DNA of 64,000 bases, taken from NCBI GenBank assembly GCA_023953905.1, contig JAMLJA010000016.1, forward strand, positions 1 to 64,000, read 5' to 3'. Both the position numbers and the translations under genes were made by a program. Below the pieces are notes generated by a model. It was not told the DNA's origin. It made no database searches and was given only the letters and a program-made list of their open reading frames with translations. Positions 1-8,347 of this stretch are shown piece by piece (position 1 is the stretch's first letter; every line of letters starts with the position of its first letter). The stretch comes from Rhizobiaceae bacterium (GTDB lineage Bacteria > Pseudomonadota > Alphaproteobacteria > Rhizobiales > Rhizobiaceae).

Positions 1-524
1 TCTGCGACGCCGTAGATCGGGATGCCTTGCGTGTAGAACAGCACGATGCCGGTCAGCACCGACATCATCGCAAGCGTCACCATGAAGGGTGAGAGCGCGA
101 ATGTCGCAATCAGCCCCGCATTGACCAGTCCGACCAAAACGCCGACACCGATCACGGCAGCAAGCGCCATCAGGATCACCATCGTCTCCATACCGGGAAA
201 CGCGGCAAGACCCGTCAACATGACGGCTGCCGCAACCACGGACGAGACAGCGACCACAGCGCCGACCGAGAGGTCGAAACCACCTGCGGTCATGATCAGC
301 ATCTGCGCGAGTGACGGGATCACGAGAAACGAGAAGTTCCTGAGCACATTGATGAGATTGAGACGGTTGAGAAAGCGCGGCTCGACCAGAGCCGTCGCGA
401 CGAGCGCCACCACGAGAAACGTAATGACAATGCCACCTTGCATCAGAAACCGGTCAAGGCGACTGGTGGTGTGACGTGTCGCGGGTCTTTCCGCGCTCGG
501 CTGAGGCATGGTGACTGAGCCCAT
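1..524 (-). CDS. Ribose-type ABC transporter permease, C-terminus outside window
   Basis: Inner-membrane permease of the RbsC/BPD_transp_2 family, read on the minus strand and cut by the window edge (about 174 residues visible). The start is the ATG at 524, with a GGAGGGAG ribosome site just upstream; it lies one base beyond the TAG stop of the ATPase gene, so the two are translationally coupled. An in-frame ATG at 509 is a weaker alternative. After a polar N-terminus the translation gives a hydrophobic segment near residue 30 and the family hallmark GGFDLSVGAVVAV, equivalent to GGIDLSVGS in RbsC, followed by further membrane helices. With the TorT-like binding protein and the RbsA-type ATPase it forms one importer. 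The substrate is not evident from the permease. Confidence 0.9.
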   Translation of the reverse strand, partial: MGSVTMPQPSAERPATRHTTSRLDRFLMQGGIVITFLVVALVATALVEPRFLNRLNLINVLRNFSFLVIPSLAQMLIMTAGGFDLSVGAVVAVSSVVAAAVMLTGLAAFPGMETMVILMALAAVIGVGVLVGLVNAGLIATFALSPFMVTLAMMSVLTGIVLFYTQGIPIYGVA

Positions 525-525
525 C

Positions 526-2010
526 CTATGCGCTCCCTCCGAAATAATGCGAGAGTATTGCCGCCTCGGATTTCTCCTCGCTACCGACCTCGGCCACAAC
601 CTTGCCCTCATGCATGACGTAGATGCGCGAGGCGAGATTGATGAGTTCGGGCAGTTCGGAGGTTGAGATGATGACGCAGGCACCGCCTTCGACCAGAGAC
701 TTGATCAGATTGTAGACATCGACTTTCGCACCGACATCGATGCCGACAGTCGGTTCGTCAAACAGATAGACATCGAATGGCTTCATCAGTCCGCGTGCCA
801 GCATCACCTTCTGCTGGTTGCCGCCGGAAAAGGACGAGACTCTGCGCTCCGGCGCCATCGGGCGCAGACCCAGATCGGACAATGGCTTGCGGATGAGCGT
901 CTTCTCGCGCCAGAGCTTCAAAATGGGCCCGGCCGACATCTCGTCCTGCTGGAGCGAACTCATTGTCGCATTTTCGCGAACCGACCGGATCAGCGCGAGA
1001 CCTTCGGAGCCCCGGTCAGCGGGGAAATAGCAGACATTATCGCGCAGCATGGCCTGCGGTTCAGGGTGTTCAATCACCTTGTCACGCAGCTTCACGCTGC
1101 CTTCTTCGATCGCCTCCAGGCCGAATATCGCGCGGCACAGTTCGCTGCGGCCGCAGCCCACAAGACCGGCCAATCCGACAACTTCGCCTGCACGCGCCGT
1201 GATGGATGCACCAATCACCGTTTCGTCGGTTGTGGTGAGGTTCGACACCTCAAGACGGATTTCGCCGGGATTGTTTCGGATAGCGGGGAATAATTGCTCG
1301 ACCGGGCGGCCGACCATCATCTCGATCAGACCGTCATCGGAAACTTCGGACGTGACGACAGTGCCTATCTTCTGGCCGCCGCGCAGGACAGTGACACGAT
1401 CCGACAGATTCCGGATCTCGCTCATGCGGTGCGATACGTAGATAATGCCGACGCCATTGGCTTTCAGGCGCGCAATCGCGCTGAACAGCTTCTCGGCCTC
1501 GCCATCGGTCAGCGACGCGGTCGGCTCGTCGAGGATCAGAACCTGCGGCCTTGTTCGCAGCGCCTTGGCGATTTCGACCATCTGCTTTTGCGCGCGGGAG
1601 AGGAACGACACCTTTTCATCGAGCGGAACATGAAAGCCGACTTCGTCGAAAAGCTCGTGAGCCGCCTGCCGCATCTTTGCACGGCGCAGGAAGAACCCGG
1701 AATCCTCGCGTCCAAGAAACAGATTTTCCAGAACGGTAAGATCGGGAACGAGGCTGAACTCCTGAAACACGGCGGCGATACCGATCTCGCCGGCCTTTTG
1801 CGGCGTCAGACCGTCGATGTCGCGACCGTTCAGGCGATAGCGTCCGCTGTCCCAGGGGAAAGTTCCGGAAATGAGATTGATAAGAGTGGATTTGCCAGCG
1901 CCGTTTTCGCCAAGCAACGCATGAATTTCACCCTTTTCCAGAGAGAAATCGACGTTGTCCAGCGCGAGATTTCCGCGAAACCGCTTGGTAAATCCTGTAG
2001 CTTCCAGCAT
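526..2010 (-). CDS. Sugar-type ABC transporter ATP-binding protein (RbsA/MglA family)
   Basis: 494-residue duplicated ATPase that energises the importer encoded by its neighbours. The first domain has Walker A GENGAGKST (about residues 34-42), Walker B LILDEP (about 158-163) and a signature weakened to LSRAQKQ. The second has a degenerate P-loop GLVGCGRSE (about 282-290), signature SGGNQQK and DEPTVGIDVG. This alternation of one intact and one degenerate site is typical of RbsA, XylG and MglA. Length is normal for the family. The start at 2010 gives the expected N-terminus. The gene follows the binding-protein gene with a 128-bp gap and is immediately followed by the permease. Confidence 0.93.
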   Translation of the reverse strand: MLEATGFTKRFRGNLALDNVDFSLEKGEIHALLGENGAGKSTLINLISGTFPWDSGRYRLNGRDIDGLTPQKAGEIGIAAVFQEFSLVPDLTVLENLFLGREDSGFFLRRAKMRQAAHELFDEVGFHVPLDEKVSFLSRAQKQMVEIAKALRTRPQVLILDEPTASLTDGEAEKLFSAIARLKANGVGIIYVSHRMSEIRNLSDRVTVLRGGQKIGTVVTSEVSDDGLIEMMVGRPVEQLFPAIRNNPGEIRLEVSNLTTTDETVIGASITARAGEVVGLAGLVGCGRSELCRAIFGLEAIEEGSVKLRDKVIEHPEPQAMLRDNVCYFPADRGSEGLALIRSVRENATMSSLQQDEMSAGPILKLWREKTLIRKPLSDLGLRPMAPERRVSSFSGGNQQKVMLARGLMKPFDVYLFDEPTVGIDVGAKVDVYNLIKSLVEGGACVIISTSELPELINLASRIYVMHEGKVVAEVGSEEKSEAAILSHYFGGSA

Positions 2011-2138
2011 GCGTCAATTCACCTAGACCATGGCCGCCAGTACCGGCCGCATCTCGAATGATGCAGCCGAGCCTGGGAGGATCGCGGCCGAAGCCGCGAG
2101 GAGAAGGGCGCGCAGGGCGCCCCGCTTGCCGGTGGTCG

Positions 2139-3197
2139 TTACTTGACCGAGAATTCCGGGCTCGTGCCTTCCGGAGCAAAGATCTGGGTCGTGTCGAAGC
2201 TGTCGATATTGTCCTTGGTCACGATACCGGGCGCAACCAGAAGGACCTTCTCGTGCTCTTTCTTTTCAAGGGCGCGGACGGCCAGATCGACACTGATACG
2301 GCCCATGATCACCGGATATTCGGTCGCAAAGCCGAGCACTGAGCCATCCTTGACAGCCTTCAGCATGGTCTGGTTCTCGTAGGACGACATGATGGTCACG
2401 TCTTCGCGGCCCGTATCGGCAACAGCGCCGATCGCAGCTTCTGCAGTCGGTGCGCCACCCCAGATGACGTTGACGTCCGGATACGTCTGAAGCGCATCCT
2501 CTACCAAACGCAGCTGGACGGGTACGCTCGCCTCGCCATACATTTCAGCCAACAGCTTCACATTACCGGTGTTCGTGCTGTCGCGGAAACCACTCATGTA
2601 GGTTTCAGCCCAGCCACTGCCCTGAGGTCCGGGAAATGCCACCGCGGTCGACTGCTTGTCGCCAAGGAAATTCTTGATGTACTCGCCGGTCTGGAAGCCT
2701 TTCTGATAGAAATCAGGCGTGATGCGGGCCGTGATCGGCGTTTCCAGTATCGGGTTTGCCACAGCGATATTAACGACGCCCTTGGCCATGCCTTCGCCGA
2801 TCTTGGCGGCGACGCCGGCCTCGGAAATCGCGGCTATGAGGATCGCGTCAGCGCCTGAAGCGAGACAATCATCATACTGGGAAATCTGCTTGGGCAGAGC
2901 GGTGTAGCCGCCAGCCTGGAACACGGTGACCTTGACGCCCAGACGCTTGGCTTCTTCGATCAGGCCGTAATTGACGGACACCCAGTAGCTGTCCTGCAGA
3001 TGCGGGTAGAGAACGCAAAGGTTCCAGGCCTTCTCGGCCTTGTCGAGCGGCTTGTATTCAATGTCCTGGACGTTCTTGAGGTCGCCATCCTTGGCGGACG
3101 CGATCTTGAACGGCCACCAATCAGCTGCCGACGCAACGCCTGCCGAGAGCAGAGTCGCCGACATTGCGATCATCAGTGTCTTTTTGAAGTTGCTCAT
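2139..3197 (-). CDS. TorT-like periplasmic binding protein of a ribose-type ABC importer
   Basis: Periplasmic type 1 binding protein, 352 residues from the ATG at 3197 (GGGAGA ribosome site); a longer frame to 3254 would bury the signal peptide. Residues 1-24 are a signal peptide ending ASA. The segment VLYPHLQDSYWVSVNYGL closely matches TorT, the periplasmic sensor that works with the TorS kinase in TMAO respiration. No torS, torR or TMAO reductase gene is near; the next genes are an ABC ATPase and permease. It is therefore inferred to be the transport receptor for an unknown small ligand rather than a TMAO sensor. It is first in its operon, as is usual for binding proteins. Confidence 0.85.
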   Translation of the reverse strand: MSNFKKTLMIAMSATLLSAGVASAADWWPFKIASAKDGDLKNVQDIEYKPLDKAEKAWNLCVLYPHLQDSYWVSVNYGLIEEAKRLGVKVTVFQAGGYTALPKQISQYDDCLASGADAILIAAISEAGVAAKIGEGMAKGVVNIAVANPILETPITARITPDFYQKGFQTGEYIKNFLGDKQSTAVAFPGPQGSGWAETYMSGFRDSTNTGNVKLLAEMYGEASVPVQLRLVEDALQTYPDVNVIWGGAPTAEAAIGAVADTGREDVTIMSSYENQTMLKAVKDGSVLGFATEYPVIMGRISVDLAVRALEKKEHEKVLLVAPGIVTKDNIDSFDTTQIFAPEGTSPEFSVK

Positions 3198-3273
3198 TCC
3201 AATTCTCCCATTGTCATTCCAGCCCCTCAGCGACGGCGCGCCGTTCACCCGCAATATCGGGGCCTATGGTCCA

Positions 3274-3317
3274 TTTAGATCGGCTGACATTTCGATCGTC
3301 AACCGCTTTGTATCCAA
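3274..3317 (-). promoter_or_regulatory. Candidate promoter of the TorT-like operon with TGTATCCAA box
   Basis: On the minus strand TTGACG (3302-3297) and TCTAAA (3279-3274) are separated by 17 bp, a plausible sigma-70 pair about 80 bp before the binding-protein start. The box TTGTATCCAA (3308-3317, plus strand) sits just upstream of the -35. The same box recurs at 3401, 9882, 9977 and 13746. Prediction only. Confidence 0.4.
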
Positions 3318-3400
3318 CGGCGAAGAGTGATTTACGTAGACTCGCAAATTCGTATTATTTTTGGCTTTTTTGGATATGTTTGAGGCAGCTCATGCCTATA

Positions 3401-3410
3401 ATGTATCCAA
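3401..3410. promoter_or_regulatory. Second TGTATCCAA box upstream of the TorT-like operon
   Basis: ATGTATCCAA occurs here, 93 bp from the copy at 3308. A near-match in the opposite orientation, TTGGATATG, lies at 3370-3378. The box resembles operators of FadR-subfamily GntR regulators (TTGTATACAA type). Part of a motif set found before three transcription units in this window. Confidence 0.4.
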
Positions 3411-3470
3411 TCTACTTAGTCCGGTTGTCTTTTGAGGATGATAGAAAGCAGTTGCACGAGCCGCGATTGA

Positions 3471-4841
3471 TCATGTCCTCACAGCTTGAAGCGCGGAATC
3501 AAGGGACTTGCTGAATGCATCGACGATTGTATCCACCTGCTCGGCAGTGATGATCAGCGGCGGGCAGAACGCGATGGCGTCGCCCATATTGCGAACGATC
3601 ACGCCGTGCTGCTGGAGAAGCCCGTTCACCATCACGCCGAGCGCGCCCACATTGCCCCGCGGAGCCTTGGTTGCCTTGTCGGCGACAAGCTCGACCGCCA
3701 TGATGAGGCCCACGCCGCGAACTTCGCCAACAAGCTCGTGCGATTCCAGCTTGCGCAGACGCTTCTGCATATAGGCTCCGACGTCACGCGCATTGTCGAC
3801 GAGATTGCGCTCTTCGATGATCTTGATGTTCTCGAGCGCCACCGCGGCGGCGACAGGATGCCCGCCGGCGGTAAAGCCGTGCCCGAAGGTCCCGATGCGG
3901 TTGCTTTCGTCGGCAAGCGGCTCGAAAACCTTGTCATTGATCATCAAGGCTGAGATCGGCAGGTAGGACGACGATATCTGCTTCGACATGACCATGATGT
4001 CCGGCGTCATTCCGAAGGTCTCGGAACCGAACATCTTGCCGGTCCGGCCAAACCCGCAAATGACTTCGTCAGCGACAAGCAGGATATCGTATTTGACAAG
4101 CACGGCCTGGATCTTCTCCCAGTAGCCGGCAGGCGGAACGACCACGCCGCCCGCACCCATGACCGGCTCGGCCCAGAAAGCCGCAACCGTCTCGGGGCCT
4201 TCCGCGATGATCATCTGCTCAAGCTCATCGGCCAGACGCGTCGAGAACTCTTGCTCACTCTCGCCGGGCTGCGCATCACGCCAGAAATGCGGAGACGAGG
4301 TATGCAGCACATTTGCAATGGGCAGATCGAACGACGTCTGGTTTGCCGGCAGACCGGTGAGGCTGGCGGAAGCAATGGTAACGCCGTGATAGCCACGCTT
4401 GCGGCTGATGATCTTCTTGCGCTGCGGTTGCCCCAGTGCGTTGGAGCGGTACCACACCATCTTCATGGCGGTATCGTTGGCTTCCGAACCGGAGTTCGTG
4501 AAGAACGCCTTGCTCATCGGCACGGGCGCCATCATGACCAGCTTCTCGGCCAGGTCGATCAATGGCGAGTGCCCCTTGTGACCGAACGCATGGTAAAAGG
4601 GCAGCTTGGACATCTGCCGCGTCGCCGCCTCGACAAGCCGCGGCTCGGAGAAACCGACGCCGACGCTCCAAAGTCCCGCCATCGCCTCGATGTAGCGCTT
4701 GCCGGTGTTGTCTTCGACATAGACGCCATCACCCTTTTCAATGATCAGCGGGCCAATTTCCTGATGGCGACGCGCATTGGTGTAGGGATGGAGGTGATAT
4801 GCAATATCACGCGCCTCTGGCGAATTGGGCTGAGCGTCCAT
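3471..4841 (-). CDS. Class III aminotransferase (omega-amino acid/pyruvate type)
   Basis: 456-residue PLP enzyme that moves an amino group from an omega-amine or omega-amino acid to a 2-oxo acid. The ATG at 4841 with GAAGGAAG before it is preferred over a longer frame to 4877. Visible family features are NSGSEAND (about 116-123, phosphate region), ADEVICGFGRTG (about 257-268, with the PLP-pyridine Asp 258) and the Schiff-base lysine in MSKQISS (about K287). It resembles taurine-, beta-alanine- and putrescine-pyruvate aminotransferases; specificity cannot be read from sequence. It diverges from the GntR gene at 5049 across a promoter with a palindrome. A nearby semialdehyde dehydrogenase at 8348 could oxidise its product. 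Confidence 0.9.
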   Translation of the reverse strand: MDAQPNSPEARDIAYHLHPYTNARRHQEIGPLIIEKGDGVYVEDNTGKRYIEAMAGLWSVGVGFSEPRLVEAATRQMSKLPFYHAFGHKGHSPLIDLAEKLVMMAPVPMSKAFFTNSGSEANDTAMKMVWYRSNALGQPQRKKIISRKRGYHGVTIASASLTGLPANQTSFDLPIANVLHTSSPHFWRDAQPGESEQEFSTRLADELEQMIIAEGPETVAAFWAEPVMGAGGVVVPPAGYWEKIQAVLVKYDILLVADEVICGFGRTGKMFGSETFGMTPDIMVMSKQISSSYLPISALMINDKVFEPLADESNRIGTFGHGFTAGGHPVAAAVALENIKIIEERNLVDNARDVGAYMQKRLRKLESHELVGEVRGVGLIMAVELVADKATKAPRGNVGALGVMVNGLLQQHGVIVRNMGDAIAFCPPLIITAEQVDTIVDAFSKSLDSALQAVRT

Positions 4842-4955
4842 GATGACTTCCTTCGATTCACAAAACCCTGCAAACACCCAGAGGGAGCGGCCCCTTGGTC
4901 GCTCAAGCGTTAGACTGTTTCAGCATCGCTCTTGCAAAACATGGTATTTGATGTT

Positions 4956-4990
4956 TGATGCATCATGTTTTTTTACAGTGGCGGTGTCAA
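4956..4990 (-). promoter_or_regulatory. Promoter of the aminotransferase overlapped by TGATGCATCA palindrome
   Basis: On the minus strand a perfect -35 TTGACA (4990-4985) is followed after 17 bp by CATGAT (4967-4962). The perfect 10-bp palindrome TGATGCATCA (4956-4965) overlaps the -10. A repressor bound there would block transcription. The adjacent GntR gene at 5049 is the obvious candidate. Confidence 0.55.
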
Positions 4991-5048
4991 GGCTAATTTG
5001 ATCATTTTGCGGCAGTGAGCCGGACTTGATTCGCACAGGGGAAGCGAC

Positions 5049-5741
5049 ATGAGCGAAACGTTCAGGCTGCGTGCCGTAGAGCACGACAACCTTGGCGAGA
5101 TCGTCTACGGACAACTGTCAGAAGCCTTGATGAAGGGGCGATTTGCGCCTGACGCACGATTGACCATCCGAGATCTGGCCGGATCTTTGGGCACAAGCGT
5201 GACGCCGGTTCGCGACGCCATCCTTCGGCTTATTCAGGATGAGGCACTGGTCCAACGGACCCCGCGAGACGTTCGCGTGCCGATCATGACGCTTGAGCGC
5301 TACTGGGAAATTCGACAGATCCGAATGAAGCTCGAAGGGCTTGCCGCACGCGAAAGCGCGCTGAAAGCGAGCCCGGAAGACATCGCCCGGTTGCGCGATC
5401 TGATCGATCGCAACGAGCGCGCGATTGATCGAAAGGACTGGCTTGAAGGGCTTGACCTGAACCAGACGTTTCATTTTGCGCTCGCCGACATCGCAAGCAT
5501 GGTCGTGCTGCGCGGCATTCTGAATCGACTCTGGCTGCAGATGGGACCTCTGATCGCGGCCTATTACTCTCACGGCGAACGCGTCATGATCGACCAGCAC
5601 TACAACATTCTCAAAGCGATCGAGGATCGCGATCCTGACGCCGCGGAACTGGCGATCATCAGTGACATCAGCAATGCGGGTGACCTGATCAAAAGCCGCC
5701 TGGAAGAGGCCCGCAACAGCAAACTGACAAGCACCACCTGA
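5049..5741 (+). CDS. GntR-family regulator, FadR subfamily (FCD domain)
   Basis: 230-residue DNA-binding regulator. The N-terminal winged helix is recognisable from [20 protein letters not shown] (about residues 37-56), followed by an all-helical FCD ligand-binding domain from about residue 85, in which acids such as Asp and His usually bind a metal and a carboxylate effector. The start ATG at 5049 has GGGGAAG upstream. Three bases separate its stop from the oxidase start at 5744, so it heads the 5049-9781 operon. It probably controls itself and the divergent aminotransferase through the TGATGCATCA palindrome at 4956. Effector unknown; in this subfamily it is usually a pathway acid. Confidence 0.9.
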   Translation: MSETFRLRAVEHDNLGEIVYGQLSEALMKGRFAPDARLTIRDLAGSLGTSVTPVRDAILRLIQDEALVQRTPRDVRVPIMTLERYWEIRQIRMKLEGLAARESALKASPEDIARLRDLIDRNERAIDRKDWLEGLDLNQTFHFALADIASMVVLRGILNRLWLQMGPLIAAYYSHGERVMIDQHYNILKAIEDRDPDAAELAIISDISNAGDLIKSRLEEARNSKLTSTT

Positions 5742-5743
5742 CC

Positions 5744-6859
5744 ATGGACACCGTCGATTGCATCATCGCCGGCGCGGGCGTCATCGGGCTCGCCATTGCA
5801 CGCGAGACGGCGCGCATGGGCCTGGAAACGATCATCGTGGAGGCCGCCGACGCGATTGGCACCGAGACCAGTTCGCGCAATTCAGAGGTCATACACGCAG
5901 GCATCTATTATCCGCAGGGCAGCCTGAAGGCGCAGCTTTGCGTGAGCGGACGCCAGAAGCTCTACGCCTATGCGCAGGATCGCGGGGTTCCGCATAAGCG
6001 TTGCGGAAAGCTGATCGTGGCCACGCAGGACAATCAGGAGGCAGCGCTGGCGGCTATCGTTCAACGCGCCCAAGCCTGCGGGGTCGATGATCTCCGCATG
6101 CTGAGCGCGGCCGAAGCGCAGGCAATGGAGCCGTCGCTCTCCTGCACGTCAGCGATCCTGTCGCCCTCGACCGGGATTGTCGACAGTCATGCGCTGATGC
6201 TGGCCTATCTTGGGGAGGCCGAGGAACGTGGGGCGTTTCTGAGCCTCAACACGAAAATCGTTTCCGGGCAGATCCGCCCCGGCGAGATTCGTCTGCAGAC
6301 GCATGACGCTACAAGCGGCAGTGACTACGAAATCTCTGCCAGACACTTCATCAATGCAGCCGGGCTTTCGGCCAACGCGATTGCGCGAAAGCTGGAGGGC
6401 CTCGACCCAAAATTCGTGCCCCCGCTCCATTATGCGCGCGGCAGTTATTTTTCCGTCACAGGGCGGCCCGCCTTCTCGCGCCTGATTTACCCGGTGCCCG
6501 AACCCGGCGGACTTGGCGTGCATCTGACGCTCGATCTCAACGGCAGCATGCGGTTTGGGCCTGACGTGGAATGGATCGACGAGATCGACTACCGCGTCAA
6601 TCCAGCCCGGGCGGATCATTTCTACGGCGAAATCCGCAAATACTGGCGGGATCTCGCCGACGGCAGCCTGCAGCCAACCTATAGCGGTATAAGGCCAAAG
6701 CTATCCGGTCCGGGAGAGCCCGCCGCCGACTTCGTCATACAGGGACCGGACGTCCACGGAGTGCAGGGCCTGATCAATCTGTTCGGCATTGAAAGTCCGG
6801 GCCTGACATCGTCGCTCGCCATTGCTGAACTCACAGTTTCGACCCTCAAGAGCTCCTGA
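5744..6859 (+). CDS. FAD-dependent oxidoreductase resembling L-2-hydroxyglutarate oxidase (LhgO/L2HGDH family)
   Basis: 371-residue flavoprotein of the DAO fold. The dinucleotide-binding motif GAGVIG is at residues 10-15. The family stretch [15 protein letters not shown] (about 43-57) is characteristic of L-2-hydroxyglutarate dehydrogenases such as LhgO and the mitochondrial enzyme. A C-terminal region ending in [15 protein letters not shown] closes the flavin site. LhgO oxidises L-2-hydroxyglutarate to 2-oxoglutarate and passes electrons to quinone or oxygen. Here it follows the GntR gene with a 2-base gap and precedes a D-2-hydroxyacid dehydrogenase, so the operon holds enzymes for both enantiomers of a 2-hydroxy acid. 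The exact substrate is not proven. Confidence 0.82.
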   Translation: MDTVDCIIAGAGVIGLAIARETARMGLETIIVEAADAIGTETSSRNSEVIHAGIYYPQGSLKAQLCVSGRQKLYAYAQDRGVPHKRCGKLIVATQDNQEAALAAIVQRAQACGVDDLRMLSAAEAQAMEPSLSCTSAILSPSTGIVDSHALMLAYLGEAEERGAFLSLNTKIVSGQIRPGEIRLQTHDATSGSDYEISARHFINAAGLSANAIARKLEGLDPKFVPPLHYARGSYFSVTGRPAFSRLIYPVPEPGGLGVHLTLDLNGSMRFGPDVEWIDEIDYRVNPARADHFYGEIRKYWRDLADGSLQPTYSGIRPKLSGPGEPAADFVIQGPDVHGVQGLINLFGIESPGLTSSLAIAELTVSTLKSS

Positions 6860-6882
6860 CGTTTCACGTCGAAGATTCATCC

Positions 6883-8295
6883 ATGAGTGTTTCATTGCCC
6901 GATTTTGACACCAACATGCGCGAGGCGCTTGGTGAGCGTGGCTGGATCACAAGCCGCGACGACATTGCGCGTCAAAGTCGCGACTGGCTGGATCGTTTCG
7001 GCGCACAACCGCTCGGCGTTGCCCGGCCGGAATCCACGGCGCAGGTCGCAGAAGCCGTCAGGATCTGCGTCGCCCACGGCGTGGTGATCTCGCCGCAGGG
7101 TGGAAATACCGGGCTTGCCGGCGGTGCGGTCCTGGCGAGTGGCGACCGTGGAATCATCATGTGGCTGGGCAGGATGAACCGCATCGTCTCGATCGACCCC
7201 ATCGATTTCACCGCACGCGTGGAAGCAGGTGTCGTGCTGCAAACGCTGCACGATGCGCTTGCCGAGCAAGATCTGATCTTTCCCCTGCATCTTGGCTCTG
7301 AAGGCAGCGCCCAGATCGGCGGGCTGGTGGGCACAAATGCCGGTGGAAGCCACGCAATGCGGTTCGGCATGATGCAGGATCTGGTGCTTGGACTGGAAGT
7401 CGTGTTGCCGGACGGAACGGTTTGGGATGGCGCGCGCGCGTTGATCAAGGACAATGCCGGATACCAGCTCCGCCGGCTCTTCTGCGGCGCGGAGGGCACT
7501 CTCGGCATCGTGACGGGCGCGGTGTTGCGCCTGTTTCCCGCACCGATCGCGCGCGCCACCGCGCTGCTGGCCGTCTCTGATCTGAATGCCGCGCAATCTG
7601 TCGGCGCGCTTTTGCGCAGCCGTACCGGAGAATTTCTGACAGCCATGGAATTCTTCGGGGAAATCGGTCTTGGCCTGGCGATGAAACACGTGGATGGCCT
7701 GTCGTTTCCCCTGGCGGCCCCTGCCCCGACCTACATTCTGGTGGAATTGACCACATCCGTCCCCGGCATCGACCTCGACGACATGCTTCAGAATGCGCTG
7801 GCGGAGGGCTTCGAGTCAGGGTTCGTGCTCGACGGCGCGATAGCCGCCAATGAGGCGCAGCGCGCCGCCTTCTGGCGGTTGCGCGAAGAGATGCCGGAGG
7901 GGCAGCGACTCGAGGGACCACAGATCAAACATGACGTCGCGGTGCCCGTGGCGAAACTCGCGGCCTTTGTCACGTCAGCCTCCGCCGCCGCCGATGCTGT
8001 GATGCCGGGCGTTCGGATCAACCCCTTCGGTCATCTGGGCGACGGCAATGTGCACTTCAATCTGACGCCGCCGGAAGGCTGCGGGGATTTCATGGGCAAG
8101 CAGGCCGACCTGTCGCGCGCCATCTATGACGCGGCAGTCGCGAACGACGGTACTATTTCCGCCGAACATGGTCTGGGCCAGGCGAAAGTCACGCTCGCAG
8201 ATCAGTACCGATCAGATATTGAGCGCGCGCTCATGCGGCGCATCAAGGCCGCGCTCGATCCGCAGGCGATCATGAATCCCGGCAAGATCATCTGA
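6883..8295 (+). CDS. FAD-linked D-2-hydroxyacid dehydrogenase (D-2-hydroxyglutarate/D-lactate type)
   Basis: 470-residue VAO/PCMH-fold flavoprotein. The FAD-binding stretch PQGGNTGLAGGAV lies at about residues 71-83 and GSEGSAQIGGLVGTNAGG further on. The C-terminal cap has NPFGHLGDGNVHFN (about 380-393) and EHGLGQAK (about 428-435), whose histidines bind the metal and substrate carboxylate in GlcD, D-lactate and D-2-hydroxyglutarate dehydrogenases. Length fits the D2HGDH branch. It lies 23 bp after the L-specific oxidase in the same operon, so the pair probably converts both stereoisomers to one 2-oxo acid. Electron acceptor unknown. Confidence 0.88.
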   Translation: MSVSLPDFDTNMREALGERGWITSRDDIARQSRDWLDRFGAQPLGVARPESTAQVAEAVRICVAHGVVISPQGGNTGLAGGAVLASGDRGIIMWLGRMNRIVSIDPIDFTARVEAGVVLQTLHDALAEQDLIFPLHLGSEGSAQIGGLVGTNAGGSHAMRFGMMQDLVLGLEVVLPDGTVWDGARALIKDNAGYQLRRLFCGAEGTLGIVTGAVLRLFPAPIARATALLAVSDLNAAQSVGALLRSRTGEFLTAMEFFGEIGLGLAMKHVDGLSFPLAAPAPTYILVELTTSVPGIDLDDMLQNALAEGFESGFVLDGAIAANEAQRAAFWRLREEMPEGQRLEGPQIKHDVAVPVAKLAAFVTSASAAADAVMPGVRINPFGHLGDGNVHFNLTPPEGCGDFMGKQADLSRAIYDAAVANDGTISAEHGLGQAKVTLADQYRSDIERALMRRIKAALDPQAIMNPGKII

Positions 8296-8347
8296 CGCAC
8301 CGGCGCCGCCCCGTTCTCAACCCTTCGCCACAGTCAAGGATTCCTGC

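Noticed and set aside
2139-3197. TMAO respiration system
   Set aside because: Only a TorT-like receptor is present; no TorS, TorR, TorC or TorA gene.
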